Program-made: the position numbers and the translations under genes
Shown here: positions 39,649 to 51,795 of the stretch, piece after piece
Layout: each line of letters starts with the position of its first letter
How positions within the stretch are numbered: position 1 is the stretch's first letter
NCBI RefSeq assembly: GCF_000001735.4
Contig: NC_003076.8
Span: forward strand, 16,185,835 to 16,249,834
Source: Arabidopsis thaliana
Lineage: Eukaryota; Streptophyta; Magnoliopsida; Brassicales; Brassicaceae
Length of the DNA: 64,000 nt
Direction of reading: 5' to 3'
The notes under the pieces: model-generated
The model's input: the letters and a program-made list of their open reading frames with translations, nothing else
What the model was told of the DNA's origin: nothing
Database searches by the model: none

Positions 39649-41589
39649 ATGGATCCTTATGGAACGGAAACAGTTATCGAAGACGAAATCCACGATCCTA
39701 AACCATCCGAAGATATTGAAGACGATGACGACAAATCTCAGCCTCACTCTGGTGGCGGCGTCGATAGTGCTGGGTATGTTTCCTCACTTTCTTCCGAAAA
39801 GATTCTAGATTCAGGAATTAGGGTTTGGGTCTTTTCTCTATTTCGATAAAGGAAGAAGCTTTATGTTTCGATTCTCCTAGGTTTTCTAAATTACTCATCT
39901 TTTTCGCTTAGCTCTGTGAAATTTATGTCTTTGCTATAGAAATTTGAGAGAGAAAGTATAAAGATTGGAACTTGTTACTCTAAGAGTGGAGAAGGATAAG
40001 ATTAGTGCTCTTCTCTGGTTTGTTAATACTTAGTGGTTAGTGTACTTATACGATGTTTTGTGGAATTTGTAGAAAGATATTTGTTGGAGGTTTAGCCAGG
40101 GAGACAACTTCAGGTTAGCACTTGAGTCTGGTTGCTACATTGTAAGAGGTTAGCGATCTCATTATTGTGTAAAGTTCAATACTTTTTTAACTCTGGCTTT
40201 TGATTTGCTTATGCAGCTGAATTCCTCAAGCATTTTGGGAAATATGGAGAGATCACTGATTCTGTGATTATGAAGGATAGGAAAACTGGACAGCCTCGGG
40301 GATTTGGGTTTGTCACATATGCTGATTCCTCTGTGGTCGACAAAGTTATCCAAGACAATCACATTATAATTGGCAAGCAGGTTAGATTGATATGTGCTTC
40401 ACACCTTTAGTGTGTTAGTTGTGTTGTGCCTTGCAGCGCGATAACATTCAACTTTGGGTTTGCTCTACAGGTTGAAATTAAGCGGACGATACCAAGAGGA
40501 TCCATGAGCTCTAACGATTTCAAAACCAAGAAGATATTTGTTGGTGGAATTCCTTCATCTGTGGATGATGGTAAACACTCTTCCATAATATGATTTTCTT
40601 CTTTCAGAATCATGTTTTTATTTACTAAGTTTCTCATCTGGTGATTGGTGTTTGTATAGATGAATTCAAGGAGTTCTTTATGCAATTTGGAGAGCTGAAG
40701 GAACATCAGATTATGCGTGATCACTCAACTGGAAGATCACGTGGCTTTGGGTTTGTTACATATGAAAGTGAAGATATGGTTGATCATCTCTTGGCGAAAG
40801 GGAACAGAATTGAGCTTTCAGGGACTCAGGTAACTAGCCGCTCTTACAAATATTGTTGAGATTCTTAGACTTTGTAGCTATAATCAGAACACTGACATCT
40901 GCCCTGTATTTGTATAGGTAGAGATAAAGAAGGCAGAGCCTAAAAAACCAAACTCGGTTACAACCCCATCGAAGCGGTTCGGTGACTCTCGCTCTAACTT
41001 TGGTGGAGGTTATGGAGATGGTTATGGTGGCGGACACGGTGGAGGATATGGTGGTCCAGGTGGTCCTTACAAGTCAGGTGGCGGTTATGGAGGTGGCCGG
41101 TCTGGTGGTTATGGAGGGTACGGAGGAGAATTCGGTGGGTATGGCGGTGGTGGATATGGTGGTGGTGTGGGACCTTATAGAGGAGAACCAGCTCTTGGAT
41201 ATTCTGGTCGTTATGGAGGAGGAGGCGGTGGTTACAATAGAGGTGGATACAGTATGGGAGGGGGCGGTGGGTACGGTGGTGGACCAGGTGATATGTATGG
41301 TGGGTCATACGGTGAACCAGGAGGTGGTTATGGTGGACCTAGTGGCAGTTATGGAGGCGGGTATGGTAGTAGCGGAATAGGTGGGTATGGTGGTGGAATG
41401 GGTGGTGCTGGTGGCGGAGGCTATAGAGGAGGTGGTGGCTATGATATGGGTGGAGTTGGAGGGGGAGGCGCAGGAGGATATGGTGCTGGTGGTGGCGGAA
41501 ACGGTGGAGGATCATTTTATGGAGGAGGAGGAGGTAGAGGTGGATATGGAGGCGGGGGCAGCGGACGGTACCATCCTTATGGAAGGTAG
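39649..41589 (+). CDS. HLP1: hnRNP A/B-type RNA-binding protein HLP1
   Basis: Six exons (39649-39773, 40073-40113, 40217-40380, 40471-40570, 40660-40829, 40918-41589) give 423 residues. An acidic N-terminus is followed by two RRMs, each with RNP2 and RNP1 visible: KIFVGGLA ... RGFGFVTYAD, then KIFVGGIP ... RGFGFVTYES. A long C-terminus rich in Gly, Tyr and Ser (repeated GGYGG-type units) makes up nearly half of the protein. This is the hnRNP A/B layout; Arabidopsis HLP1 influences poly(A) site choice and flowering, from memory. The Gly/Tyr tail is of the kind that drives condensates. Confidence 0.93.
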
Positions 41590-42149
41590 AGAGTTCGATG
41601 AAAGCTTGAATCTTCTTCTTACTTGTTGTGTCATGCTTAGCATCATGTATGGTTATCAAGATTGATAGCTAGTCATTGTATTTTGAGAGATGAGGCTTTT
41701 AGGGCTTTGATTCCCCTGAGTAGTTTAAATCAATACATTTTTTAGATTATAATTATCTCGGCGTAACAATGCCAGATTATTTTTTACTCTCATGTGACAT
41801 CTTTAGAGTTAGCTTGTAGCAACGCTTTTGAGGTTTTGGCTCAAATCTTATTAGAAGAAGACTCTTGTTTGTACCATTGCATATTTTTCATCATAAGCCT
41901 CTGTATGTGTCCGAAGGTTTGATTGTCTTGTTCTTCTCCCTGAAGTGAGAGCCACAAATAGACTTAAAAAATATCTTGTGGTCAATCATCTGTTTCTCTA
42001 TTCTCTGTTTCGTGTTCCACTTCACGATTGAGAGAACACTTTCCTAAGTTTATCAAGAACATTTCTTTTCAATTTCTCGATTCTTTCTGGCTCATTCTCT
42101 CATCTCTGTTTCATATCTAAATTATTGATTGAGAATTCGACTTGTGGAA
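41590..42149. other. Spacer between HLP1 and next gene
   Basis: Contains the HLP1 3' UTR and the promoter of the small gene at 42150. Nothing else recognised. Confidence 0.5.
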
Positions 42150-42684
42150 ATGGCAACAGTTGCATCAAATCTCGCTTGTATCGGAAAAGTAACGATGTCT
42201 AGAGCTAGTTCAATGGCAAGTCCTTTTTTTTATCATGCTCGCCAAAGAAATGGTATAAAGAGTGGATTTGGAATGGATTTTGCAGGTAGGATGGAGGTTG
42301 CAGATAAATTGCAGAAAGAAAGAGAAAGGAAGAGATCAGAGTCATTATCCTTACAAAGTCATTGAAATCACTCCTCCTCCTAAATCTCTCGGCATTCGTT
42401 GCCTTCCTCATGTGAGTCTCAAATCTTTCTCAATGCTCAACTACACTTCATAAGCATTTCATTACAGATTCCAAGTGAGAATGAGAAGCTTTTTTGATTT
42501 GCAGAACCTTCAATGTGGAGAGAACGTGATGATCGAAGGGCAAACGTACACAATCTCTGCTGTGACTCACCGGTATCAGCTCCGGAAAGGCAAATACGAG
42601 CCGAGTGAGAGGCGGCTCGATGTTCTCTCTGCTGCTAGATACGTTTTAAACCTTTACTTCGACAATTTGCTCCAAAACTCCTGA
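42150..42684 (+). CDS. Conserved plant protein of unknown function, with a frame discontinuity
   Basis: The N-terminal frame starts at ATG 42150 (MATVASNLACIGKVTMSRAS...), Ser/Arg/Thr-rich like a plastid transit peptide, and stops at 42365. The C-terminal part lies in another frame: it reads HYPYKVIEITPPPKSLG up to 42411, then splices (intron 42412-42504) to 42505-42684, which ends ...RLDVLSAARYVLNLYFDNLL. The two parts can be joined by an intron from 42253 to 42322, 42328 or 42334 (70-82 nt, weak acceptors), or a 1-2-base indel near 42342 has broken the frame. The C-terminal part has the composition of a compact conserved domain. I do not recognise its function. Confidence 0.6.
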
Positions 42685-43442
42685 CAACTTTTATTTAGCT
42701 AAAAAGTTTGGTCTAGAGGATTTTCATTGTATCCATGAATGCTTGTGAATTTGTTAAGCAATGATTTGTACTTCTCTTAATCATTCCACATTATATCACT
42801 GATATACCACAAATTCGTGGTCTTACATTTTGAAAATGTTAATACATTACTTTTGACAATTCCTTTAACATTCACGAAGGATTCATGTTTTAGCACAAAA
42901 ACTTGAAAACTAAATGATATAAAGTAGCTTAATGATTTAACCATTCAACAACACCCCAAAGTTCTTTTTAAAGGAAACAACGACTTCGCTAAACTACCAG
43001 GTTAAGGAAATGTATATAGCTAAGAACTCAAGCCAAATGCGTAAATTCTTCATCTTACGCCTCATGGTTTAGCTTCTATAATAAACAAACATTTTGAGTC
43101 ATCCTCAGGCAATTAGCTTGCAAAGAAAATGATATAATACGTCTAATTGCTCCCATAATTTTACAATTTAGTTGACCAACGTAGCTTGATTTAACTAAAA
43201 CAACTGTCTGTCACCAAACAAACCAAGACGGACGAGTAGATTTGTATGTAATCTCTATACGAATCCGTTTGTGAACTTCATTTGCGTCACCGCCTTGTCA
43301 CATTCGTGTGGACGCCTCACGACGTGTTTGCATAATGTTATTGAAACAGAAATATTGCACTCTTCCTCCATTTTTTGATTACTTCCATTTCCTCAAAAGT
43401 CAAAGCTCTCTTTCTTCTCTCTCGAGATTTGCTAACTTGTCA
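42685..43442. other. Spacer upstream of the sucrase/ferredoxin-like gene
   Basis: Short AT-rich spacer holding the 3' UTR of the previous gene and the next promoter. An in-frame ATG at 43335 could extend the next protein by 36 residues. Confidence 0.5.
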
Positions 43443-44964
43443 ATGGCGGATGTTGAGAATCTGAACTCTGTTCCGGCGTCGGAAGACACAGAGTATGGAT
43501 TTAAACGGCCGGAGATGTACAGCACAAACATAGCCAATTCCATAACTTCCTACGCTCGTCATGTTTTTGTTCTTTACAAAACTCCTGAAGCTTGGCTCTC
43601 TCACGTCGAAGAAGAAGGTTTACCTCAACGTTTCGCTACGTTGCTTAAAGATCGCAAATCTGATCTTCTTGTTCAGGTTTATACTAAAACGTTTGACATT
43701 TTCTTACGTTGTATCTCTTTCTGATGAAGATTCTCATTAGTCATTACGTTGACTTTTTTTGTTGTTGTTGTTGTAGACGAAGCTCAATGTATGTGAAGGT
43801 GGTGGATCTGACGGTGATGTTTTGATTTTTCCCGATATGATCAGATACAAGTGAGTGTGCTTAAGTTTTGTTTTTGTTAGCTTAAGATTTTTGGAAAAAA
43901 AATAGTTGACTAGAATAGGATTTTGACTCTTAGCTAGATTTATAGTGTGTAAATTGTTGTATAAGCTAGTTTTAGAAACTTTAGAAGTTAGATTATAGAT
44001 CTTAGTATATTTCTCAGATCTATGAGATCCAAATTTGCATTTTGTGATTTTGTTTAAACTATTATTCGTGTTGGTATTGACAATAGGGGGGTTAAGGATA
44101 CGGATGTGGAAGGTTTCTTTGAAGATGTTCTTGTGAATGGGAAGCCATGGAGTTCTGGGATACAAGAAGAGATATCTGGAACATTTGTATTTGTGTGTAC
44201 TCATGCTAGTCGTGACAAGAGATGTGGTGTTTGTGGACCAGTGATCTTGGAGAGGTTTAAGCAAGAGATTGGTTCTCGAGGACTGTCGGACCAGATTACA
44301 CTGAAACGTTGTTCTCATGTTGGACAGCACAAGTATGCTGGTAATTTGATCATCTTCTGTCCTGATTCAGCTGGAAAGATTACTGGCAATTGGTAAGTAA
44401 ATGGTTGGATCATATGAAAATGTTAGTAGTTTATGGTATTGTCAAATAACCGTGTTGGTTTAAATGTAGGTATGGCTATGTAACACCTGATGATGTACCT
44501 GAATTGCTTGATCAACATATTGCAAAAGGAGAAATCATACAAAGGATTTGGAGGTTAGGTTTCTAGCTAGTCTACATATATGTCTCTGTGATAAATGTGT
44601 AGATAAGTTATGGTGATAGATAACGTTTACTTGGACTTAAATAAGTGACTTTTGTTTCAGGGGGCAAATGGGTCTACCTGGAGGTGAAGCTGAGAAAGTG
44701 CATGAACAGAAAGTTATACCAAATGGTCACGGTGTAGTGAAAGAGGAGAGCAAAGGATTCACAGGAGGATGTTGTCAGGGATCAAACGGTGTTTCGTGTT
44801 GCCAAGACGAAACTCCAAAGCCAGAGCCAATCAAGAAAGAAGTAAAAAAGTGTACCATATGGTTCCAGCCTCTTGACAAAGAAGAGCTTTACATTGGAGC
44901 TGCTGTGGTTGGAGCCATTGCAACTATAGCCATGGCTTTCACCTTTTTCAAGAGGTCAGGTTAA
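43443..44964 (+). CDS. Sucrase/ferredoxin-like family protein, tail-anchored
   Basis: Five exons (43443-43676, 43777-43850, 44087-44392, 44470-44553, 44661-44964) give 333 residues from ATG 43443. The thioredoxin-like ferredoxin domain is shown by VCTHASRDKRCGVCGP and by the HVGQHKYAGN motif, which together supply the Cys and His ligands typical of the Sucraseferredoxin-like (AIM32-related) family. The C-terminus has a cysteine-rich segment (GGCCQG...SCCQD) and ends in one hydrophobic helix (YIGAAVVGAIATIAMAFTFF) followed by KRSG, so it looks tail-anchored. The physiological role is not known to me; 'sucrase' is a historical name. An upstream in-frame ATG at 43335 would add 36 residues rich in Phe, Leu, Ser and Lys that could be an organelle presequence. 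Confidence 0.88.
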
Positions 44965-45680
44965 GAACCTAACCTTACTTACTTACCAATAGAAGTTTTT
45001 CCTTGGAGATTGCCATGAGACAATAGAAAAAGAAAACCTCCATTGATTCGACCACAAAACAGAAGCGAAGAATTATGTTTTTGTCTTTGATTTTACCATT
45101 AAAGAAACATATAAACTTTTTGGTTTCTGTGAGCGTTTTTTTGCCTTGCTATCTTCTCACATTATGTGTTTTTGTTGTAATGGCCATAACTTCTGTGATT
45201 GGTCTAAACTCTCTCACTTTGGTGCATTAACAAAACTTTGATTTGGTTTGGTTTGGCTTATGTTTAAAAGTGGTTCTTGTTGATATAGTGTAACTCAATT
45301 CATGTCTATGTTACTTTACCGTTGACAAGTGATCCGTGGAATCGTAGAATGATGATGTTTTGTAGAACCATTCTCGTCCTTATAACCGGACTCACTATGC
45401 ATAATAAAGACAGCCTCGTACTCTCACCAACAACCTTCGTTCGATAAGGGACAATAATGCTGACGATCAATGTATGGCAAAGATCATCTTATCATATAAA
45501 GAAAAAAATGAGTACACTCTTAAGTTCTTCCCTAAAGGGGGATTGAGAACCAAGTAAAAATGAATACAATGTGATGCAAAATCGTATTCCTTGTTGTGTT
45601 CATCTCAATATCCTTTGCCGATTCTCTCTTGATTCCATTGCTACTTCACTTAGGCAGGAAAGGTTATAACTTTGCTGATG
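44965..45680. other. Convergent 3' region
   Basis: 3' UTRs of two convergent genes. No other feature seen. Confidence 0.5.
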
Positions 45681-46747
45681 CTAGCTCACTTCCATCAACT
45701 CTTTTAATCTCATCAAGACACTGTGAAAATCAGATGTCCAGTAGTAATTAGAGATTATCCTCGCGCTTACCAGGCACCAAGAAACTTCCATAACAAAAAC
45801 AAATGCAAAAAAATGTATACCTCTCTTCTAGGGACGTTATTTGCTCTTTGACAACTGAAAGAATGATCGCCTCATCTGACTTCGCCTGCGATGAAGCTTG
45901 CTTTTTTTCACTCACTGCAACACACAAGGGTAATTTCAGTAAGAAAATGACTCGGGAAAATGAGGCGATGTCTTCAGGATCATATAGCTTGTTTACCAAA
46001 GAAAAAATGCTTTAAAGTTAGAGGTGCAAACTTAGGATGTCTCAATTAGTTCATGACTTCATGTAGACATTAACACAGGCAAAATGAATTTGTACAAGAT
46101 AAAAAACGCTTTTATCCTCACCTTCTACTTTTTCTTGAAGCCTGGATTCACCTCCAAGATATGAACGTTCATCCGTTTCTAAGTTTAGACGTTGACGGTC
46201 TGCAAATTTCTCTAGCAAGCGGCCGATTAGGTTATGTGCAACCAAGCTTGTCTCATCAGAAATTTCTTGGATTGCTAGGTACTGGTTTTTATTTCTTCTT
46301 CGTGGCTTCTGCTCACCATGATCATCAGACTTTATGTTTTCAACAGAAAACAATGACCGAGAGCTAAACTGATTATCTACTTCCATCTCAATATCCCTCT
46401 CAACCTTGACTCGGGTTTTGCTCATAGCTATGTCATGTCTATCACTGATAACTATTGATTTATTGGACGTGGGAGTGACATAGAGAGATCTAGGATAGAC
46501 TCTTGTAATACTCTCTGGCAGGTCTCTTACAACCACCCTATTGACAGAAGAGCTGAAATCATGCTGGTTTGTTTCATGTGTAGAATCAGTCGGGTCCAAA
46601 ACCAAGCATTCTGCACCACTTTCTTCATGATCCGAATCAGAGGACTCCATTGCATCGTCTTGAGTGTCTTTGACTTCAAGCTTTATGTTTCGGCATCTAC
46701 TCTCTTCTTTATTACCTAATTTCTCGTTATCAAATAAATTACAATTC

Positions 46748-46784
<37 letters not shown>

Positions 46785-48442
46785 TATCATCACTGTCTTC
46801 TAGATCCTCCATATAAGCATCACCGAAGTCCTGATCGAGTTCATAATTTGGAATACATTGGCAAAATATTTGCTTCACTTGAGCACTCACATTTAATATA
46901 CACTCTGTCTCCTCCTCAATTGCTTCCCTTGGACATACCTTATGCTCTACATTCCCCGTCCTGCTGTTGACCAATGAAAGAGCTTCCATTAAAGACTTTG
47001 GAATGGTGTCCAGATCACTGCACTCAAACAGATATTCAATCAACGTTTTTCTGACCGCTGATCTTAAGCTGTCATTAGAAACTTCAGCTTCTGGGTCTAA
47101 ACAAAGATGCAATCTTTTCAGCTCACGAAACCTAACCTTACGGAGTAACCATACTGCCTTCACTATCTCGTTCTGCAGGTTCTTTGTTTCTGGTGAGAAC
47201 CGAAAAAAATCTGTGGCAGCAGCAGTTTTGTAGCCAGGACTTAGCTTAAGTGATAAATCTACTACTGACAACGCTTTAGCCAATTGCTCCTGCAGTTTAT
47301 CCCCTGCAGAAAGTTCTGAGAGCATCTTCTCGCTAGCTTGCCTCACTTGGTTAATCAGATCACTTCGACGCTGACCACGTCTACTATTTTTCAATTGAGG
47401 TATCATTCTTGAACCTTTAAGTTTCCTTTTCATTGCACGTAGGGTCTGAGTAGACAAACTATCTAGCTCATTAAGTACCTTCATTGCAGCATCACGATGG
47501 GAATGAAGAGTAGGTGTTCTCCCCAAATTCATCCTGCAATCTTCCCGGAAATTTGCGGGATCACTAAGAACTTGATGGAGCTGATTAATAATCTCTTCTT
47601 TACCAATACCTTCTTTATTCTTTCCGAAGTCTCTCCTGACCGAATCTCTGATAATCTCTTTCATTTTCAATCGAGTCTTGTCAAAGGAAGTAGAGCCTCC
47701 TGTGAGTATCATTGCAATAAGATAAAGACCTTTATTCGTCAAAGAATCAAGCTTTCTAACAAGTTCAAGATCGCAGAACTTTAACTCCTTCTGTTGAACA
47801 TCATTGCATACTACTTGTTGATTCTTGCAAAATCCAAATGCCTCTTCTACACGCGACTTTATCGTCTCGTAGAATATCTAGAAACACAAAAGAGATCTCA
47901 TTGAAGAAAACTCTCAACATTTATCTAAAGAGAACGTAAGTAAGAGAGACATACATCATCTTCCCTAAGCAAAGATTCAGGGACGAATCTGTTTCACAAC
48001 GAAAACAAAGAAGAAGAGTTCATAGTCATATAATCAATCAGCTAAACCAAATGGAAACTAAGTAATGAACTCACTCAGTCTTTCCCGGAGTATGGTCCTT
48101 GGTGGAGTCAGACATATCACAACCCAAAAGCCACCTACAAGGTTTGAAAGTCACAGACAAAACAAAAGTCTGAAACTTTTTTTGGAGAAATATTAAAGGT
48201 TGAAACTTTCACAAAGCCCTAATAAGCAGAGAGATTGATTCGAACTCAAAGCAATCGTTTCCTATATCTAAGTTACAATTATAGTCCAAATTCACACACA
48301 CACCCATATAAAACCAAAAGGAGAGAAGTGGAAGAAGAAGAAACCTTCTTTTGAGACGAATTTGCTCATCTTGATCCTTAATCTGTGAAAGTATCGAACC
48401 AAAATCAGTCTTGAAGAAAACTGAATTATTATCCATTGCCAT
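45681..48442 (-). CDS. Large acidic, probably nuclear protein of unknown function
   Basis: Six exons on the minus strand (48442-48345, 48134-48075, 47988-47955, 47877-46122, 45914-45821, 45720-45681) give 693 residues from ATG MAMDNN. The protein is rich in Lys/Arg and Asp/Glu. A basic stretch (KRKLKGSRMIPQ) lies in the first half. An almost pure Asp run (about 15 residues, DDNDDDD...) lies in the second half, encoded by a CAT/ATC microsatellite at about 46750-46793, and the C-terminus has a short coiled-coil-like segment (VVKEQITSLEE). I recognise no catalytic domain. The last exon is short (40 nt), so its choice is the least certain part. The gene is divergent from RRP8 with 274 bp between the start codons. 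Confidence 0.75.
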
Positions 48443-48596
48443 CTTCTTCAAGGAATTGGAATCGACTCTCCTTTGAATTGATATCGATTTTGGTCTGTTT
48501 AGTTTGTCTTGTTCACTTGTTCTCGTAACTTAAACCGGGTTCGAAGAATTTTTATTAAATTTTTGAGTAAACCGGCTTATTAGGTCAATACAAAAA

Positions 48597-48626
48597 AGCC
48601 CAATGGACTTTTAAGTTTATGGCCCA
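48597..48626. promoter_or_regulatory. Site II (TGGGCY) pair in a divergent promoter
   Basis: AGCCCA (48597-48602) and GGCCCA (48621-48626) are TGGGCT and TGGGCC on the minus strand. They lie between the two divergent start codons (48442 and 48717). Site II elements are bound by TCP factors and are typical of ribosome-biogenesis genes, which fits RRP8. Function here is inferred. Confidence 0.55.
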
Positions 48627-48716
48627 AAATATAACAAACGTATCCGTTCTACTTCTGAAACTAACCTAAAACGCAGAGTGTGTTGAAGACGACGGAGACG
48701 GCGACGGCGAGAAGCA

Positions 48717-50266
48717 ATGACGACTGAGGAAAATAAAACAAGCAGAAATAGGAAGAGGAAGAGACAGAGAAACCCTAAACCTTCTAAAGAAGAACCTATC
48801 GAGACGACACCGAAGAATCAAAACGAGAAAAAGAATCAAAGAGATACCAAAAACCAACAACATGGAGGTTCTTCAGCTCCATCGAAACGACCTAAACCTT
48901 CCAATTTCCTCGATGCGGTTCGTTCGTTATCTCTCTCTTTCTATCGAGTACATTTGATTGAAGTTTATGGAGATTTTGATCAATTCATACGAAAAATCGC
49001 AGCTTAGAGAGAGATTATCTGGTGGGCAATTTAGGATGCTCAATGAGAAACTCTACACTTGCTCGTAAGTTCTAATTTCATTCTTTCCGATGATCTTCCT
49101 TCAGTTTTCACAGTGCTTAATTCAAAAATCTCTGCTTTCTCAGTGGAAAAGAAGCTTTAGACTACTTTAAAGAAGATCCACAAATGTTTGATATGGTAAA
49201 CATACATTAACTCGAGAACAAGAACTTATGTTGTTGATTCTTTTAGTTGAATTGTAAAATTGATTCTGTTTTGTTATTAGTATCATACAGGGTATCAACA
49301 ACAAATGTCAAATTGGCCTGAGCTTCCTGTTAACTCCATTATTAATTGGCTATTGTCTAATAGCTCTTCTTTAGTTGTGGCTGATTTTGGCTGTGGTGAG
49401 AATTTCTTATCCTGTATTGCTATATCTTACTTTTTGCCTGCTGAAATTGTATCACTCTATCGACACTAATATTGTCTCAGGTGATGCAAGGATTGCTAAA
49501 AGTGTGAAGAACAAAGTTTTCTCCTTTGATCTTGTCTCAAAGAACCCCTCTGTTATTGCCTGCGATATGTCAAATGTACGTTGAATCTTTACTCCATTCA
49601 TGTTAATTTCATGATTTCTTTGTTCCCTCAGACTTAACTGGTATTTTTGGGGTTTACTTTGTAGACTTCACTTGAGTCTTCATCAGTGGATGTTGCAGTT
49701 TTCTGTCTTTCATTAATGGGAACAAACTATTCTAGTTATATCAAAGAAGCACATCGAGTTCTTCGTCCAAGGTACAGCTTTGTTTACTTGCCAATCTCTT
49801 CTTGTTCATGGGATTTTGTCATGATTCTGAATAATACTTCCTATGGTTTTATTGTATTCCACAGTGGTATGCTTCTTATAGCGGAAGTAAAGAGCAGGTT
49901 TGATCCAAACAATGGAGGAGCAGACCCAAAAGACTTTGTGAAAGCCGTTTGTGATCTTGGATTTACTTCGGTTTTAAAGGTGCAATCTTTTCTTCTTCTT
50001 TTTTTCATTTCCACTATAAGAAAGAAACTCATTTGGTTCTTTGAGCAGGACTTCTCCAATAAGATGTTCATCTTATTCCATTTCAAGAAAAAGGTTAGTG
50101 AAACATACTTCCTTTCAGGTTTGTTATTAGTCTCGTAGCTTAGATCTACACTTTGTTTAGCAATAATCCTTCTTTTAATCGTGTGGTTATATAGGAGCAG
50201 ATGAATTCAAATCAGAAGATAATAAAGTGGCCTGAGTTAAAAGCTTGTTTATACAAACGTCGATGA
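48717..50266 (+). CDS. RRP8-type rRNA m1A methyltransferase
   Basis: Nine exons (48717-48917, 49003-49064, 49144-49195, 49281-49395, 49481-49575, 49665-49771, 49865-49979, 50049-50093, 50195-50266) give 287 residues. A basic N-terminal tail (NRKRKRQRNPK) should target the nucleolus. The family signature LSGGQFRMLNEKLYTCSG follows, then a Rossmann methyltransferase: VVADFGCGDARIA (SAM motif I), FDLVS, IACDMSN, VDVAVFCLSLMGTNY (motif IV) and the LRPSGMLLIAEVKSRF strand. Yeast RRP8 methylates A645 of 25S rRNA. Length and motifs are complete, so the enzyme should be active. Confidence 0.93.
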
Positions 50267-51795
50267 TGAGTTTACAATGGAAGATTACTCAGAATACTAT
50301 TTTTGTTCTCCACTGTTGTATCATTTAGGCACATTGATTGTCCTCAAAATCTCATAAATTTGCACCCTATAAACTTTTGTAAGAGAAAAGCAATCACAAA
50401 GATTTTTCAAGTGTTTAGATACAGATTTTCAGATTTTTGTCAACATAGTGTTCAGGTAAAGTGAGATTTAGGCCGTGAATCATGAATGGTGTGGTGACGC
50501 ATTCCCCTACCCTCTGCAACTGCATTTTTTAAGTTTTAACTAGTCATTCAAGTTTCTACCAAAATTTAAGTTCAAAGTGTAAAGTAATTATAACAAGTAT
50601 AGCCTAATTCGAATTACAAAGATCACAACACACCCTCATTTGTAACCATGAATCCCTTACGGCTTTACCTTTCACTATTCTAAAAGATCGCTCGTAATCA
50701 TCTTGTTGTTACACAATACAACATTCAGTCTCTCACTTTCTATTCTGGCCTCTGGGAAACCAAAACCACATTGATTGAAAATCTCTAAACTTTTGCAAAA
50801 CACTTCTTTCATTTATGGAGAGATGCATAAGCAAAAAAATCCCTTACCTCTACAAAGTTAGACCAAATGTTAAGTTAGACCAAATGTTTTTCTTGTTTTG
50901 TTACAGATGATATGATCTCACTTCACTTATAAAAGTACAAAAAGGACTGATCTTGTAGTAAAAAGGTTCACCTTTCTCACCCCACCGACATTATTAATTT
51001 CTTTTGTTTTTGTTTTCTGGTCCACGATCTTTAAATTCATGCACATTTTTTTGTCCTTTTGTCAATTAATAAAAACAGTGTTGTTCGTTAAAGATTGATA
51101 AAAGATTTTGTTTCCTTCTTCCTACTATCGTCTTGTTTATTAAAAAAAAAAAGACAAATATTTTTGTTTCACTGCTCCTATCTTCACATTCCAGGAGACT
51201 TCCTTTCAAAATTTTCTTAATTATAATTATTCACAAGTTTGACTTTTTCTGTTCAAATTTGGTTTAAGTCGGAATTGTAAATCGATTTACAGTTCTATAA
51301 ATTTTGCCGACCAAAAAAGGCAAAACAAAACAGAGAAAGAGAAGGATAAAGAGACATGAGATTTCCTGTCACTTTACTTACGCGGACATAGCAAACATCT
51401 TTTTGATCATTCAGAGTTTTTTTTGTCCTATTACCACTTCAAATCCAAAAACAAAAGTTTATAAATTTATTTCCCTCAAAGTACCACTTAATCATCGACT
51501 TTTTGACCATTTCTCCATCTGGGTTTTATTATCTTCAGTTCTTTGTGTCACAACTCCAGTTTCTTTTTGTATTTTGTTGTTTTTTTCACAAATTGAGATT
51601 GTTGTTTCCTATAAGGTTTTGTTTTATTCTATTTATGGAAGTCTCTTGATTTCGCTTTTATAACCTCAAAAAGCATCTTTCTTGATAGCACCAAGTATGA
51701 TTTGATCATCAAAAGGGTTTGGATTTGACAGGTCTCTATTTTAGGTTTGTTTTTGGTTAGAAGTTAAAACCAAAATAAAATCTTAACTTTTGGAA
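50267..51795. other. Spacer between RRP8 and the kinase gene
   Basis: 1.5 kb of AT-rich DNA with the RRP8 3' UTR and the kinase promoter and leader. A short ATG frame (51356-51391, 11 residues) could act as an upstream ORF if transcribed. No other gene supported. Confidence 0.5.

Noticed and set aside
40982..41665. Gly/Val-, His- and Met-rich frames overlapping HLP1
   Set aside because: Shadows of the GGN-rich Gly/Tyr tail of HLP1 in other frames.
43737..44330. 197-codon antisense frame within the sucrase/ferredoxin-like gene
   Set aside because: Starts with GTG, spans introns of the sense gene and has no domain.
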